Shown here piece by piece: positions 33,022-42,588 of a DNA stretch of 64,000 bases. The DNA is from Dyadobacter sp. Leaf189. GTDB taxonomy: Bacteria > Bacteroidota > Bacteroidia > Cytophagales > Spirosomataceae. Positions within the stretch are counted from its first letter, which is position 1. Each line of letters starts with the position of its first letter. Below the pieces are notes generated by a model. That model worked only from the letters and a program-made list of their open reading frames with translations. It searched no databases and was not told the DNA's origin. A program made the position numbers and the translations under genes. The stretch spans positions 56,297 to 120,296 of the forward strand of contig NZ_LMPS01000004.1 of assembly GCF_001424405.1 (NCBI RefSeq), read 5' to 3'.

Positions 33022-33250
33022 GTTCGCGTTTGTTTTCGATAAATCTTCCAAAAGAATACTATGATAAGGGCGGCAAGATAAACAATGTGCCGTAGGTTTC
33101 ACAAAGGCGAATTCACAAGTTTCATGCCAATTACCGGGATAATACAAGTACGTGAAAGTATCAGCCACGACTTACAAATCACTTCGCCGGTCCGGCACAG
33201 ATATTGATAGCATGCAGCATCAGCAATGCTAACTTCAAACAACAAAAGAG

Positions 33251-34018
33251 ATGTCAAAAACAGTAGTTGGAATATTCGAAATGGAAAGTGAAGCCCGGAC
33301 TGCACAGCGCAATTTGCTGGCAAGCGGGTTTACAGACGCAGAAGTTGATATCAAGACCGCTTCCTACAAAACTGCCCCGGATGAATCACTGCCCGCCGAA
33401 CCGGAAACAGACTGGCTCGACCGCCTCGGGCACTTCTTCCGCGACCTGTTCAATGGTGACCAGCATGAAACGGAGCGTTACACTCAAGCCGGAAAGCGCG
33501 GGACCATTGTAACCGTTCATGCGTCCGGTACCGAGCAGGCCGAGATCGCAGCGGCGATCCTGGATGAATCCGGTGCGCAGGACCTGCATGCAAGCGACAA
33601 TACCGGGAAGCAGTATGAAGATCCGATCGTGAACCCACCCAGTGTTTCGGAGCACCTGGATAAAACTGCTGCTGCAACCAGCTGGGGAGCCGACATTGAG
33701 CGGCGCGAGGCAAGTGCGCGGGTAAGGAGCCGCATTGTTGAGCGGAAGGTGGAACAAAGTCTGCGCCTCCGCGAAGAGCGCGACAATTATGGCACAATGC
33801 CGGTGAACCACATTGGTACAACAAATTACGCTGCTACTCCCGACGAAAGAGGGTTTGAAACACCAACGACGACGCAGTTTCAGGGAACGAATAGCGACAA
33901 CGATCTGGAGAACCAGGAGATCCTCAACAGAACAGTTGAAGAACGCGACGCGATGATCAATGACATTGTGCAGAATGAAACAAAGAAGCCGGACGGTTTT
34001 ACTGAAAGACCTGCCTGA
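33251..34018 (+). CDS. YflT-like general stress domain protein
   Basis: A 255-residue acidic protein. The N-terminal 110 residues match the heat-induced YflT-type domain: TVVGIFEMESEARTAQRNLLASGF, then a loop, a helix WLDRLGHFFRDLFNG, and GTIVTVHASGTEQAEIAAAILDESGA. The remaining 140 residues look disordered and charged (ERREASARVRSRIVERKVEQSLRLREERD), with no known domain. No signal peptide is present. In Bacteroidota such proteins often appear in stress regulons; the exact function is unknown. It is divergent from the PAS kinase gene and ends at a strong bidirectional terminator. Confidence 0.75.
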   Translation: MSKTVVGIFEMESEARTAQRNLLASGFTDAEVDIKTASYKTAPDESLPAEPETDWLDRLGHFFRDLFNGDQHETERYTQAGKRGTIVTVHASGTEQAEIAAAILDESGAQDLHASDNTGKQYEDPIVNPPSVSEHLDKTAAATSWGADIERREASARVRSRIVERKVEQSLRLREERDNYGTMPVNHIGTTNYAATPDERGFETPTTTQFQGTNSDNDLENQEILNRTVEERDAMINDIVQNETKKPDGFTERPA

Positions 34019-34047
34019 GTCAGCTTCTTATCTTACTGACAAACGGT

Positions 34048-34078
34048 GCCTGGCGGGTTAGTGAATAACCCGCCAGGC
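34048..34078. terminator. Bidirectional hairpin terminator
   Basis: A perfect 13-bp stem (arms 34048-34060 and 34066-34078, GCCTGGCGGGTTA and its complement) with a 5-nt loop, between the convergent stress-protein and YdeI-like genes. The stem can be extended past one mismatch by GGT/ACC. No long T run. Confidence 0.75.
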
Positions 34079-34100
34079 TACCAGGTGAGTTCAGCCACTT

Positions 34101-34580
34101 CTATGCCGGGGGAATTGCGTTTTTGAGCCGGTTAATCATCTTAATGGCGCGGTCTACACGCACCTGTACCGATTTGGCTCCAGATATGTAGTAAATAATG
34201 CCTCGCTGGTGACTTGGGAGTTGTTCGTAAAAAGCTTTTTTACCTTCCGGGTCCATTTCAAGCAGCTCGGCGAGTTCTTCCGGAATGTCGCGCCCAAATT
34301 CACTTTCATCTTTCCAAACCTTTGCAGACAGCTGCTGCCCGAGTTGCAGCTTGCCTTCCTGGCGGATAGGTGTACCAATGTTAATGTAAAAACCTCCCCC
34401 ACCCTTGGGCCGGATCGCACATTGAAATTCAACCTGATTATTCAACAGGCATCTTACCCGGGCGGGCTTCCTTCCCTCAACGAACTGCAACGCAACTTCA
34501 TCAGGTACGATCATATAAAATTCGCCTCCCTTTTTGGGAAGGCGATCAAGTACCGATTCAAAATGAACATAGTCAGGCAT
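34101..34580 (-). CDS. YdeI/OmdA-like DUF1905 protein
   Basis: A 159-residue cytosolic protein. The N-terminal part is a DUF1905 barrel (FESVLDRLPKKGGEFYMIVPDEVALQFVEGRKPARVRCLLNN, then IRPKGGGGFYINIGTPIRQEGKLQLGQQLSAKVWKDESEFG). The C-terminal part is the bacteriocin-protection YdeI/OmpD-associated segment: IPEELAELLEMDPEGKKAFYEQLPSHQRGIIYYISGAKS and a terminal helix with INRLKNAI. The family's biochemical role is unproven. It starts 14 bp after the DUF1080 gene and is probably cotranscribed with it. Confidence 0.82.
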   Translation of the reverse strand: MPDYVHFESVLDRLPKKGGEFYMIVPDEVALQFVEGRKPARVRCLLNNQVEFQCAIRPKGGGGFYINIGTPIRQEGKLQLGQQLSAKVWKDESEFGRDIPEELAELLEMDPEGKKAFYEQLPSHQRGIIYYISGAKSVQVRVDRAIKMINRLKNAIPPA

Positions 34581-34594
34581 AACCTGTTGGATTG

Positions 34595-35236
34595 TTACTC
34601 TGTCAAAGGTTTTACCATAATATCCTTGTAGAAAACAATGCTCTTCGGATCATGGGCCTGCAAAGCAAAAGTGCCTGATTTAAGGAATTTGTTTTTCATG
34701 TCGCCCTGTCTTTTGTCAACATCGGTTTCCTCATAGTCAACCACAACCTTGTCGTTGATCTTAATGGTAATATGCTTGCCCTCCACTTTGATGTACTCTG
34801 TGTACCACTCGTCGTCTTTTACGTAAGTCTCTTTCACATCCACCACATTATACAAGCTGCCGGTGCGCTTATAGTCAGTATGCGACTGATTTACCTGCAC
34901 CTCATACCCTTGAGAAGGCCAGCCGTCTTCCTGATAAGCAGTATGAATGAAAATACCTGAGTTGGAACCCGGCTTTGTTTTCACAGTTGCTTTGAACTCG
35001 AAGTTCTTGAACATGTGATTTTTTACGGGGCCTTCATAAAACAAATGCGCGCGCGGGCCTGCTACCTGAATGGTACCGTCGACGATGGTGAAAGAGCCGG
35101 CATTCGCGCCAACCTTCCAGCCGGTGAGGTCTTTTCCGTTGAAAAGTGAAATCCAGCCATCCTGGGCGTGTGCGGCCAAAGTTGTAAACAGACTTAAGAG
35201 AAGCGCCAATGCAAGCAGTTGTGTACCTTTTTTCAT
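34595..35236 (-). CDS. Secreted DUF1080 (3-keto-disaccharide hydrolase-like) protein
   Basis: A 213-residue exported protein with signal peptide (LLALALLLSLFTTLAAHAQ) and a single DUF1080 domain (PF06439), a concanavalin-like jelly roll. Family marks: WISLFNGKDLTGWKV at the start of the mature protein, FEFKATVKTKPGSNSGIFIHTAYQ, GYEVQVNQSHTDYKRTGSLYNVV, and the end FALQAHDPKSIVFYKDIMVKPL. Related proteins hydrolyse 3-keto-glycosides made by Gfo/Idh/MocA or GMC oxidoreductases; no such oxidase is next to it (the one at 41.6 kb is in another cluster). Substrate unknown. Likely periplasmic. Confidence 0.87.
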   Translation of the reverse strand: MKKGTQLLALALLLSLFTTLAAHAQDGWISLFNGKDLTGWKVGANAGSFTIVDGTIQVAGPRAHLFYEGPVKNHMFKNFEFKATVKTKPGSNSGIFIHTAYQEDGWPSQGYEVQVNQSHTDYKRTGSLYNVVDVKETYVKDDEWYTEYIKVEGKHITIKINDKVVVDYEETDVDKRQGDMKNKFLKSGTFALQAHDPKSIVFYKDIMVKPLTE

Positions 35237-35468
35237 AAAATTATTCGTATAAAAAGTTGAATGCGTGAGATGAAATGATTTTGCAAAAAAGCACCATTAC
35301 CAGAGGAAACTACTGAATCTAATTACAATCTCCTTTTTCCTGTTCTTTTCAATATATCAACATTTGAGCCTATCCGGGCACAATTTTTTGTCGGTCGCTT
35401 TTGAAAACTTACCCCACTGATAATTAATTAGTTGTAATTAAAATAGTTACTAAATTAATGTAGAACTA

Positions 35469-35780
35469 ATGCTAAGCGAGGGAGACATCAAACGAGAGAT
35501 AATCGAATTAATAAGGAAGCACCAAATGCAAGTGTCTGCCTACGATCATGATGCAGAAGAAAAAAAACAACGGCTTTCGCACCGTCACTTCAAGAGACTG
35601 GAAGCAATAGCCGACCAGGCGGGGTATATCAATAAGGCGCTGCTGGTCAGAAAGCAGCATTTACAAATGCAGCGTTACAAGGTTAGGTTACAGAAAAAAC
35701 GTACTGAGTTGCTATTGCAGCAGGCAGTGGAACTGAAAACGCTTAAACTGAAATTAAAACGGGCGCAGCTTTATGGTTAA
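35469..35780 (+). CDS. Small basic coiled-coil protein, unknown
   Basis: A 103-residue protein I do not recognise. It is almost entirely helical and highly charged, with many Lys, Arg and Gln; from residue 55 on, heptad-like leucines (QMQRYKVRLQKKRTELLLQQ and onward) suggest a coiled coil. No signal peptide, membrane helix or Cys. It is a single gene with an A+T-rich leader and is convergent with the T9SS protein. The strong basic charge would allow nucleic acid binding, which is speculation. It has the codon pattern of a real gene, with no competing long frame on the other strand. Confidence 0.55.
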   Translation: MLSEGDIKREIIELIRKHQMQVSAYDHDAEEKKQRLSHRHFKRLEAIADQAGYINKALLVRKQHLQMQRYKVRLQKKRTELLLQQAVELKTLKLKLKRAQLYG

Positions 35781-35823
35781 CGGGCGCAATTGATAGCATA
35801 AAATCCTCATCGTCAGGCAAATA

Positions 35824-37017
35824 CTATTTCTCAACAACAACGGACAGTGACTTCGCTGTTCCATTGTTGAATCTCAGATTAACAACATAACTGCCTTGCG
35901 GAACATCCGCAATCCCGAGTCCGCCTGCGATGTTGCCGGTCCTGACCAGAGGTTTGCCGTTCAAATCCATCAATGTGGCTTCTTTCAGGGTATTCTGTGT
36001 TATTCCATTAAAGTGAATTTTCCCGGAGGCAGGATTTGGGTAAATGAATGCGGTTGTATTCAGGCCAAATTGAAGATCCCTGATCTGGCTGTATGAAAAT
36101 GATGCGTCCAGATCAACCATTTTCAGGCGGTACAAATTGATGCCGGGCAATGGATGCTGATCAACAAACTGGTAATTTGTATTCAGATTGGTGCCCGTTG
36201 CAGCAGCTAGTGTACCGATTTGCGCCCATTGTTTGCCATTCGTACTGCGCTCTATTTCAAAGTGGCTGCTATTTATCTCAGCGGAAGTAACCCAGTCCAG
36301 CACTGCCGATTGTTCGGCCGCCTTCACATGAAAGCTTGCAAGCGTAACAGGCAAAGATCCCTCTGCCACTACCCCGAGGGTGTAAACGCTGAAATTATCG
36401 GGTGTAAATTCTTCGCTAGTCGTTATAGAACCTGCTGTAAGTGAGCTGGTTCCACCCAAAACAGACTCATTATCAACGCTGGAAGGCACTTTGACCCACT
36501 TGCCAGCAGACCAGCCGACGATTGTCAGCTTGCTGAGTTCTTTGCCTGCCAGCAACGCATTGATTTCGCTGCCTGCATTCCAGGTCAAAGTAATCTTTGT
36601 GCTTGCCGAGCCGTCGATATCCCAGTATTCGCGGTTACTGACCGCGCTTGTGGCAGGATCGGTTATCAGGGTGTTGAAAGGTCCCTCATTGAACAGTTCA
36701 CGTGTTTTATCTGAGCCCGGATCCTCCGGAAAATAGGCACCGGCTGTTCCTGGCGCGGCAGCCGCAAACGGGCGGAAAGAGCCATTGCCGCCGACCGGAT
36801 ATACAAACTCGCTTGTACCCAGCTTTTTAACATAACCATCTACAAAGTTATCCTCTCCCAGTACGCCGGTCTCCACGTCAGGCCCGAAGGTAACCAGTCC
36901 GATCTGAGTGCCTCTGTGCGTAGATATACCATTTCCGGTTTGTGCTGAAACATCCAACGTAAACAGCATGAGCGTACTCAGCACTAGCGGCGAAAAGAAC
37001 TTGTATAGTTGTGTCAT
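35824..37017 (-). CDS. T9SS-sorted surface protein
   Basis: A 397-residue exported protein: signal peptide (STLMLFTLDVSAQ), a beta-rich N-terminal half with FVYPVGGNGSFRPFAAAAPG and the phrase REYWDIDGSASTKITLTWNAGS, then SLPVTLASFHVKAAEQSAVLDWVTSAEINSSHFEIERSTNGKQW, a fibronectin-like domain very common in Cytophagales surface proteins, and a type A T9SS sorting domain (AFIYPNPASGKIHFNG ... GSYVVNLRFNNG). It would be secreted and attached at the cell surface. The first half resembles head parts of adhesin-type proteins, but no catalytic motif is visible and the job is unknown. It is a single gene. Confidence 0.85.
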   Translation of the reverse strand: MTQLYKFFSPLVLSTLMLFTLDVSAQTGNGISTHRGTQIGLVTFGPDVETGVLGEDNFVDGYVKKLGTSEFVYPVGGNGSFRPFAAAAPGTAGAYFPEDPGSDKTRELFNEGPFNTLITDPATSAVSNREYWDIDGSASTKITLTWNAGSEINALLAGKELSKLTIVGWSAGKWVKVPSSVDNESVLGGTSSLTAGSITTSEEFTPDNFSVYTLGVVAEGSLPVTLASFHVKAAEQSAVLDWVTSAEINSSHFEIERSTNGKQWAQIGTLAAATGTNLNTNYQFVDQHPLPGINLYRLKMVDLDASFSYSQIRDLQFGLNTTAFIYPNPASGKIHFNGITQNTLKEATLMDLNGKPLVRTGNIAGGLGIADVPQGSYVVNLRFNNGTAKSLSVVVEK

Positions 37018-38129
37018 AATTAATTTGCAGTAGAGTAGAGTTTATATCCGATCGTATAAATTTTATTCTATCGCAAAGAAAGTATTTCTACATACGCCTG
37101 CAACTATTTAAGCGACAATTTCACACTAAATTCTTCGCCTTGGCGTGATTTGGTCGGTTTTTGGGAAGCTTTGATACCGTGAAGTCCTGGATTTTGTCCT
37201 GAATGGATAAATCAACGCATTCTTGTAGGGCAGTGAAAGCGGATGAATTGCAGGGTGGCACAACCAGTAGATACAGAGAGACAAAATAAGAAGTGAGAAA
37301 TTAGACCACATTTATCACGGGGAGTGGCTGCTTGTTCCAAACTCCAATAAACAGCTGCAACTTCCGGTGACTTGTAGCGAGCGCAAAAAATAGTTAGGTC
37401 TGCCTGAAAGAACTATATAGTAAACTAAATCACCGAAGTATTTCGCATTACGTTAGACAACTATCTAAAACGCGAAAGCTTTTTGAATGTATCAAATATT
37501 ATATGTAATCCTGACAAGTTTCAGATGCATTAGATTTGATTTTGTCAACGTTTTCATTTTTCCAAAAAGTGGTTTTAAATGTAGAATAAACGCCTTTAAA
37601 GCTTCAAAAAAGCAGATTTTATGTAACCCCACTTTTCATCAAACTGACCACATAATACACGGGGTATCGCCCCAAAATTGAAAATCTGGTTCCGCTTTCT
37701 ACTAATTTAGATTTCGTAAACCAACCGACCTTCTGCAAGTTGATCGGTACTCTATCAAGCACACTCTCTTTAAATATCAATCATCATACAGCGAGGCAGG
37801 TAATATTTCCAGACTGTATGATACGCTGACACCTATAAACTTCCATTAATCATAAGAGTAGCCGATCAAAAGGGTATTCAATGTTACTGGTATGCCGTTT
37901 CAATCCTATCAGAAAACCGGAAGTTTAAATGACATTAATATAAATTGTAATGCACACTTCCATTATATATAATATCAAATAGTGGTTGCGTATGCACCAT
38001 CAATCAGAGATACTTATTACGCTCGATTAATGAAATGCAAAAGAAATTGTAAGTAAATGCAATGCAAGCGAAAATCAGCTCGGCATTATAAATGAATTCC
38101 CATTATTAACTATTCATGATTGATTCGTA
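37018..38129. other. 1.1-kb A+T-rich region before the exopolysaccharide cluster
   Basis: No supported gene. Open frames are short (61 and 64 codons) and show no family pattern. The base composition is clearly more A+T-rich than on the left, marking the change to the exopolysaccharide cluster. The promoter of that cluster should lie here, but no exact TAnnTTTG box could be assigned with confidence. Confidence 0.6.
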
Positions 38130-39062
38130 ATGAGTAAAAAAGTATTTGATGTCCCTGTCCTGCTCATCACATTTAACAGGCCGGAAACAACTTGTCATGT
38201 TTTTGCACAAATCAGGAAGCTAAAACCTTCAAAACTTTACATATTCTCAGATGCGGCAAGAATAGAAAAGCCCGAAGAAAACGAATTGGTGGAAGCGTGC
38301 AGAAGCTTGTTCGACGATTCACAAATTAATTGGGATTGTCAGGTTGAAAAATGGTTTGCTGATACCAATATGGGGTGCGCAATGGGAGTATCATCAGCAA
38401 TCAGCTGGGCGTTTGAAACAAATGAAAAGTTAATCATACTGGAAGACGACTGTTTACCGCATCCTTCTTTTTTCTCTTTCTGCAAAGTAATGCTGGATAA
38501 GTACCACAACAATGATCGTGTCATGCACGTGTCAGGTACCCGGTGGAACGGCGAATTTGCAATGGGCCAATCTGATCACTTTTTCAGTTTAATAGGACAT
38601 ATCTGGGGCTGGGCAACGTGGAAAAGGGCCTGGAATAAATATGATTTCTGGATGGAGAAACTTCCTGAAATGAAGAATCAGAGAAAAGTGCAGGCATTAT
38701 TCGGCGACAGTAAAATTGCGCGCTATTGGTACGACAGATTTAACGAAGTGTATATCCAGGAAAAGAAGAGTACCTGGGATTATCAATGGCAATACACTCT
38801 TTTCCTGAACTATGGATTATCGGTGGTTCCTAATGTCAATCTGGTAAGTAATATCGGACTGGAAGGTGTTCATTCCAGCGGTGAAAAAACGGAAGATCAT
38901 TTTTGCGAAACGTGGCCCTGGCAAAATACCGGCTCGCAGGTGCAGCTGGCGGTTAACACCCAATATGAGCGCCACCACGCCAAGAAAAGATTCATGAGAA
39001 AACCCCCGATGCGCATCCGCATCATGAACAGGGTCAAGAATATGTTGCATTTGAATGCGTGA
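38130..39062 (+). CDS. GT2-like glycosyltransferase (HlpA-type)
   Basis: A 310-residue cytosolic glycosyltransferase of the GT-A fold. It opens with PVLLITFNRPETTCHVF, the first strand with the nucleotide-binding loop, has an acidic metal-binding motif LEDDCLPHPSFF and the phrase HIWGWATWKRAWNKYD typical of the group annotated as hemolytic protein HlpA-like or sugar transferase. It probably adds one sugar to a lipid-linked repeat unit at the inner membrane. It is the first gene of the exopolysaccharide cluster, 72 bp before the next. Sugar specificity is unknown. Confidence 0.82.
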   Translation: MSKKVFDVPVLLITFNRPETTCHVFAQIRKLKPSKLYIFSDAARIEKPEENELVEACRSLFDDSQINWDCQVEKWFADTNMGCAMGVSSAISWAFETNEKLIILEDDCLPHPSFFSFCKVMLDKYHNNDRVMHVSGTRWNGEFAMGQSDHFFSLIGHIWGWATWKRAWNKYDFWMEKLPEMKNQRKVQALFGDSKIARYWYDRFNEVYIQEKKSTWDYQWQYTLFLNYGLSVVPNVNLVSNIGLEGVHSSGEKTEDHFCETWPWQNTGSQVQLAVNTQYERHHAKKRFMRKPPMRIRIMNRVKNMLHLNA

Positions 39063-39134
39063 GAGTAATAACAGTGTACTGCCTGTATAGTAAGGATTAA
39101 TAAAAACAATTACCCTCTAACTTCCTGTGTACTA

Positions 39135-39995
39135 ATGAAAATTGCGGTATTATTAACCACCTACAACAGAAAAGACAAGACACTCGGCTGCTTAAAGAGC
39201 CTTTATAGTCAGGACATTAACAATGATGTTGAGCTATCTACTTTCCTGACCGACGACTTGTCGTCTGACGGAACTGCGGAGGCTGTAAAACAATCGTTTC
39301 CGCAAGTTCAGCTATTGAAAGGAACAGGTACCTTGTTCTGGGCAGGTGGAATGAGAAAGTCATGGCGACGCGCGTCCGAGGGAAATTTCGACTATTACCT
39401 CCTGGTTAATGACGATACCATTTTATTTCCGGATGCGCTTGATACACTCTTGAAATGTGCTGAAACAACCCGGAAGAAATTCGGCGCAGCAGGCATTTGC
39501 ATCGGCAGCACAATGGACGCTGTTTCTCAGAAGATATCTTATGGAGGAAAAAAACTCACATCTCATTTCTCTATAAAGAGCGTACAGGTATTCAGTTCAA
39601 AAGAAGCTGTGGAATGTGATCTCGGAAACGCAAATATCATGTTGGTACCTGCACAAGTTGTACAAAAAGTCGGGATATTATCCGATCATTTTACACATGG
39701 AATTGCTGATTACGATTATACATTAAAGGCAAAAAAAGCCGGCTTTTCAGTAGTTGTCGCACCAGGCGTTTTAGGTGAATGTACTGATGACCACGGTAAT
39801 AACTGGCGCGGACAGAATACAACCCTTTCAGAAAGAATCAAGTATTTAATGAGCCCGAAAGGTTTGGCATACCACGAATATCTCGGTTTTATACGTGATC
39901 ACTTCCCGGTATATTATCCTTTTGCATTTAGTAAGCTATGGCTAAAAACATTGTTTCCATTTATTTGGGAAAATTTAAAGGCCCGACCGAACTGA
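39135..39995 (+). CDS. GT2 family glycosyltransferase
   Basis: A 286-residue GT2 enzyme. IAVLLTTYNRKDKTLGCLKSL is the opening strand-loop-helix, DDLSSDGTAEAVKQ is the nucleotide site, and YYLLVNDDTILFPDAL carries the D-D-x metal motif. FTHGIADYDYTLKAKKAGF is the acceptor-side block with the catalytic Asp. It resembles rhamnosyltransferase-type GT2 proteins, but the donor cannot be assigned. It is part of the exopolysaccharide cluster and followed by a 312-bp gap before the next glycosyltransferase. Confidence 0.87.
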   Translation: MKIAVLLTTYNRKDKTLGCLKSLYSQDINNDVELSTFLTDDLSSDGTAEAVKQSFPQVQLLKGTGTLFWAGGMRKSWRRASEGNFDYYLLVNDDTILFPDALDTLLKCAETTRKKFGAAGICIGSTMDAVSQKISYGGKKLTSHFSIKSVQVFSSKEAVECDLGNANIMLVPAQVVQKVGILSDHFTHGIADYDYTLKAKKAGFSVVVAPGVLGECTDDHGNNWRGQNTTLSERIKYLMSPKGLAYHEYLGFIRDHFPVYYPFAFSKLWLKTLFPFIWENLKARPN

Positions 39996-40307
39996 TTTAA
40001 TTTTTATTCTAATTATCCCGATAAAGTAACCCCTTTGATTCAAAAGATAACCCCACGAGATTCGGGTTTGACCACAAAAGAATAGATTTATAAATTACCA
40101 ATGGTAACTTAGATTACGAAATCAGCACTCAACAGACCGATTCTAATTCACAACCCATTTGGGTCACACCTGATTTAAGCACACCAGTTAAGAATCTGCA
40201 CGAAATAATTAACCAGCAGCTCACACTATTGAGGCTTCATTCGTTGAAATGAACTCCTCAATTATCAAAGCTCAATTACTTTGCCCGAAGCTCACGAAGC
40301 CCTCAAA
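39996..40307 (+). other. Intergenic gap inside the exopolysaccharide cluster
   Basis: 312 bp, A+T-rich, with no supported gene, clear promoter or terminator. An open frame reaches back from the next gene to a TTG at 40281, but the ATG at 40308 is a better start. Confidence 0.5.
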
Positions 40308-41414
40308 ATGGAGAAGAAAATACATGTTGTTTACCTTACCAATGTTCCCGCACCTTACCGGGAGAGAATGCATGAATTACTTGAACAGGAAAGTGCATTT
40401 TCATACACCGTGGTATATTGCGCACAGCTTGAACCAAACCGCTCATGGAAACTGGATTACGGAAAGTATGCAAGGTATTTTTTAAGTGAAGCATCTAAAA
40501 CATTCAAGCATAATAACCCTTCCGTGTGGTCGCTGCTTAATGTAATCAGGCCGGATGTGATGATCATTACAGGGTTTAATCCTACAATGCTCTACGGCTT
40601 TATCTGGGCAATGCTTAAAGGATGTAAGTTCATCGTGTCCCTTGACGGGACTTACGATTCGGAGAAAGATTTCTCTATATTTCACAAATGGGTCAGAAAG
40701 CTCATTTTCCCTTTTACAAATGCATTTATAGGGCCTAGCCGCGGTTCTGCCAAGCTTTTTAGGAGTTACGGGATTAAGGACAGCGATATATTCAAGAGCA
40801 CGCTCTGCATTGATAACAACAGATTTTCCTCTTCCCCCATTAAGGACCGGGAATTTGACATTATGTTTTCCGGTCAGCTGATCGAACGGAAAATGCCCGG
40901 CTTTTTTGCAGAGGTAGCCTGCCGGCTTAACAAGGTCTACCCTGGGATCAAGATACTGGTGGTAGGCGACGGGCCCCTTCGTAAACCGGTGTTGGATAAG
41001 CTCGATTCAGAGGGACTGGATTATGTTTTTACAGGATTTCTCGACCAGCATTCACTTGCTTCGTGTTACAGCAAGTCCAAATTATTCCTCTTCCCTACCC
41101 TGCAAGATCCCTGGGGAATTGTGGCGAATGAAGCTTGTGCGAGCGGCACGCCCGTAATCACCTGCGCTAATGCAGGCGCGGCGGATGATCTGGTTATCGA
41201 TCAGCATACGGGGCTTATTCTTCCGTTGGACGAGGATGTTTGGGTTGAACAAATTGCGACACTATTGAATAATCCGGATCGGATCCAGCAATACGCCAAT
41301 AATGCATTGTCACGTGTACGGATCTACAATCACAACCAGGCCGCGCAGGGAGTAATAGATGCGGTTATGCACACTGTTCCGAACACGTTTGCCGGAACTT
41401 ACCATGAAATCTGA
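40308..41414 (+). CDS. GT4 glycosyltransferase, paralogue A
   Basis: A 368-residue GT-B enzyme of family GT4. The start is ATG at 40308 (MEKKIHVVYLTNVPAPYRERMHE). The C-terminal half has MFSGQLIERKMPGFF, ILVVGDGPLRKPVL, DYVFTGFLDQHSLASCY and the E-x7-E region FPTLQDPWGIVANEACASGTPVITC. It is closely related along its whole length to the gene at 55383: the same start phrase, the same TFKHNN, ITGFNPTMLYG and SLDGTY segments and similar ends. The two likely arose by duplication and may transfer related sugars to different acceptors. No membrane helix. Sugar specificity unknown. Confidence 0.9.
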   Translation: MEKKIHVVYLTNVPAPYRERMHELLEQESAFSYTVVYCAQLEPNRSWKLDYGKYARYFLSEASKTFKHNNPSVWSLLNVIRPDVMIITGFNPTMLYGFIWAMLKGCKFIVSLDGTYDSEKDFSIFHKWVRKLIFPFTNAFIGPSRGSAKLFRSYGIKDSDIFKSTLCIDNNRFSSSPIKDREFDIMFSGQLIERKMPGFFAEVACRLNKVYPGIKILVVGDGPLRKPVLDKLDSEGLDYVFTGFLDQHSLASCYSKSKLFLFPTLQDPWGIVANEACASGTPVITCANAGAADDLVIDQHTGLILPLDEDVWVEQIATLLNNPDRIQQYANNALSRVRIYNHNQAAQGVIDAVMHTVPNTFAGTYHEI

Positions 41415-41572
41415 TCAATATTTAACAGATCTAAACATCAATCAGAATACAAATTTTATGATTACGTATATAGGATTACGTTCGACCTCCACTTACATTC
41501 TATCGAAAATTAAAACTTTTAATAAAAACCTTTTCTACTGATCATCTATCTCAAACTCATCAAAAAATAGTT

Positions 41573-42586
41573 ATGGTAAAAGTTGCATTGATTGGTGCCG
41601 GCAAGATGGGAATATCTCATCTATCCATCTTAGGGGCACATCCGAATGTTGAAGTTGTAGGGGTGAGTGATACCTCGAAAATGGTACTCGACGTTTTTGA
41701 AAAATATTCTTCCTTCCCTTGCTTTTCGAACTACGAAGAAATGCTTGCGAAGACGAACGCGGACGCGGTTTTTGTATCGGTGCCAACCAAGTTCCACGCT
41801 ACCATGGTGCGCAAAGTACTTGAAAGCGGCAAGCATGTTTTCGCTGAAAAGCCCCTTTGTCTCACTGCAGAGGAAGGAAAATCGCTCGTTGCACTGGCAG
41901 CAGAAAAGGCGGTTGTTAACCAGGTAGGTTACCACAACAAGTTCATCGGGACATTCAGAGAAGTAAAAAGACTGCTGGACCTGGGCGTTCTCGGGGAAGT
42001 ATATCACTTTACAGGTGAGTCTTACGGACCTGTTGTTATCCGCGAAAAACAGGACAACTGGCGCGCAGATCCGGCGGAAGGCGGTGGCTGTCTGATGGAT
42101 TACGCTTCACACGTTATTGATCTGATCAATTACCTTTTAGGCAACATCACGAGTGTAAAAGGGACGATGCTGGAATCGATTTACTCCAAGAATGTAGAGG
42201 ACGCCGTGTACTGTATTCTCGAAGTAAACTCGGGTGTGAATGGCGTGCTTTCGGTAAACTGGAGTGATGAGACTTACCGTAAAATGTCGACCTCTATTAC
42301 AATTCAGGGAAAAAAAGGCAAGATCATCTGCGACGCCAACGAGTTGAAAGTATATTTCAAAACGAACGACTTCCCCGAAGGATATTCGAAAGGCTGGAAT
42401 GTGAAGTACGTTACAGACCTGACCGACTCGGTCGATTTCTATTTGCGTGGAGAAGAGTACTCTTCACAGATCGACTATTTCATCAGCGCCATTGAGCGTC
42501 AGGTACCGAATGTGATCAACAACTTCAAAAGTGCCTGGTATACCGACAATGTTATTTCAATGATCAAAAGCAGCAATCTTAATTAA
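41573..42586 (+). CDS. Gfo/Idh/MocA family oxidoreductase
   Basis: A 337-residue NAD(P)-dependent sugar dehydrogenase. The Rossmann loop is ALIGAGKMGISHL (residues 5-17), the family motif EKPLCLTAEEGKSL lies near residue 97, and QVGYHNKF is followed by GGGCLMDYASHVIDLINYLLG, which contains the catalytic Asp/His pattern. In capsule clusters such enzymes oxidise a nucleotide sugar at C3 or C4 on the way to rare amino or deoxy sugars. Only 2 bp separate it from the next gene, an unknown TIM-barrel-like protein, so the two probably work on the same sugar. The exact reaction is not known. Confidence 0.9.
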   Translation: MVKVALIGAGKMGISHLSILGAHPNVEVVGVSDTSKMVLDVFEKYSSFPCFSNYEEMLAKTNADAVFVSVPTKFHATMVRKVLESGKHVFAEKPLCLTAEEGKSLVALAAEKAVVNQVGYHNKFIGTFREVKRLLDLGVLGEVYHFTGESYGPVVIREKQDNWRADPAEGGGCLMDYASHVIDLINYLLGNITSVKGTMLESIYSKNVEDAVYCILEVNSGVNGVLSVNWSDETYRKMSTSITIQGKKGKIICDANELKVYFKTNDFPEGYSKGWNVKYVTDLTDSVDFYLRGEEYSSQIDYFISAIERQVPNVINNFKSAWYTDNVISMIKSSNLN

Positions 42587-42588
42587 TC

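Noticed and set aside
37126..37311. Small minus-strand frame in the gap before the exopolysaccharide cluster
   Set aside because: Only 61 codons, with no family pattern or ribosome-binding context; treated as chance.
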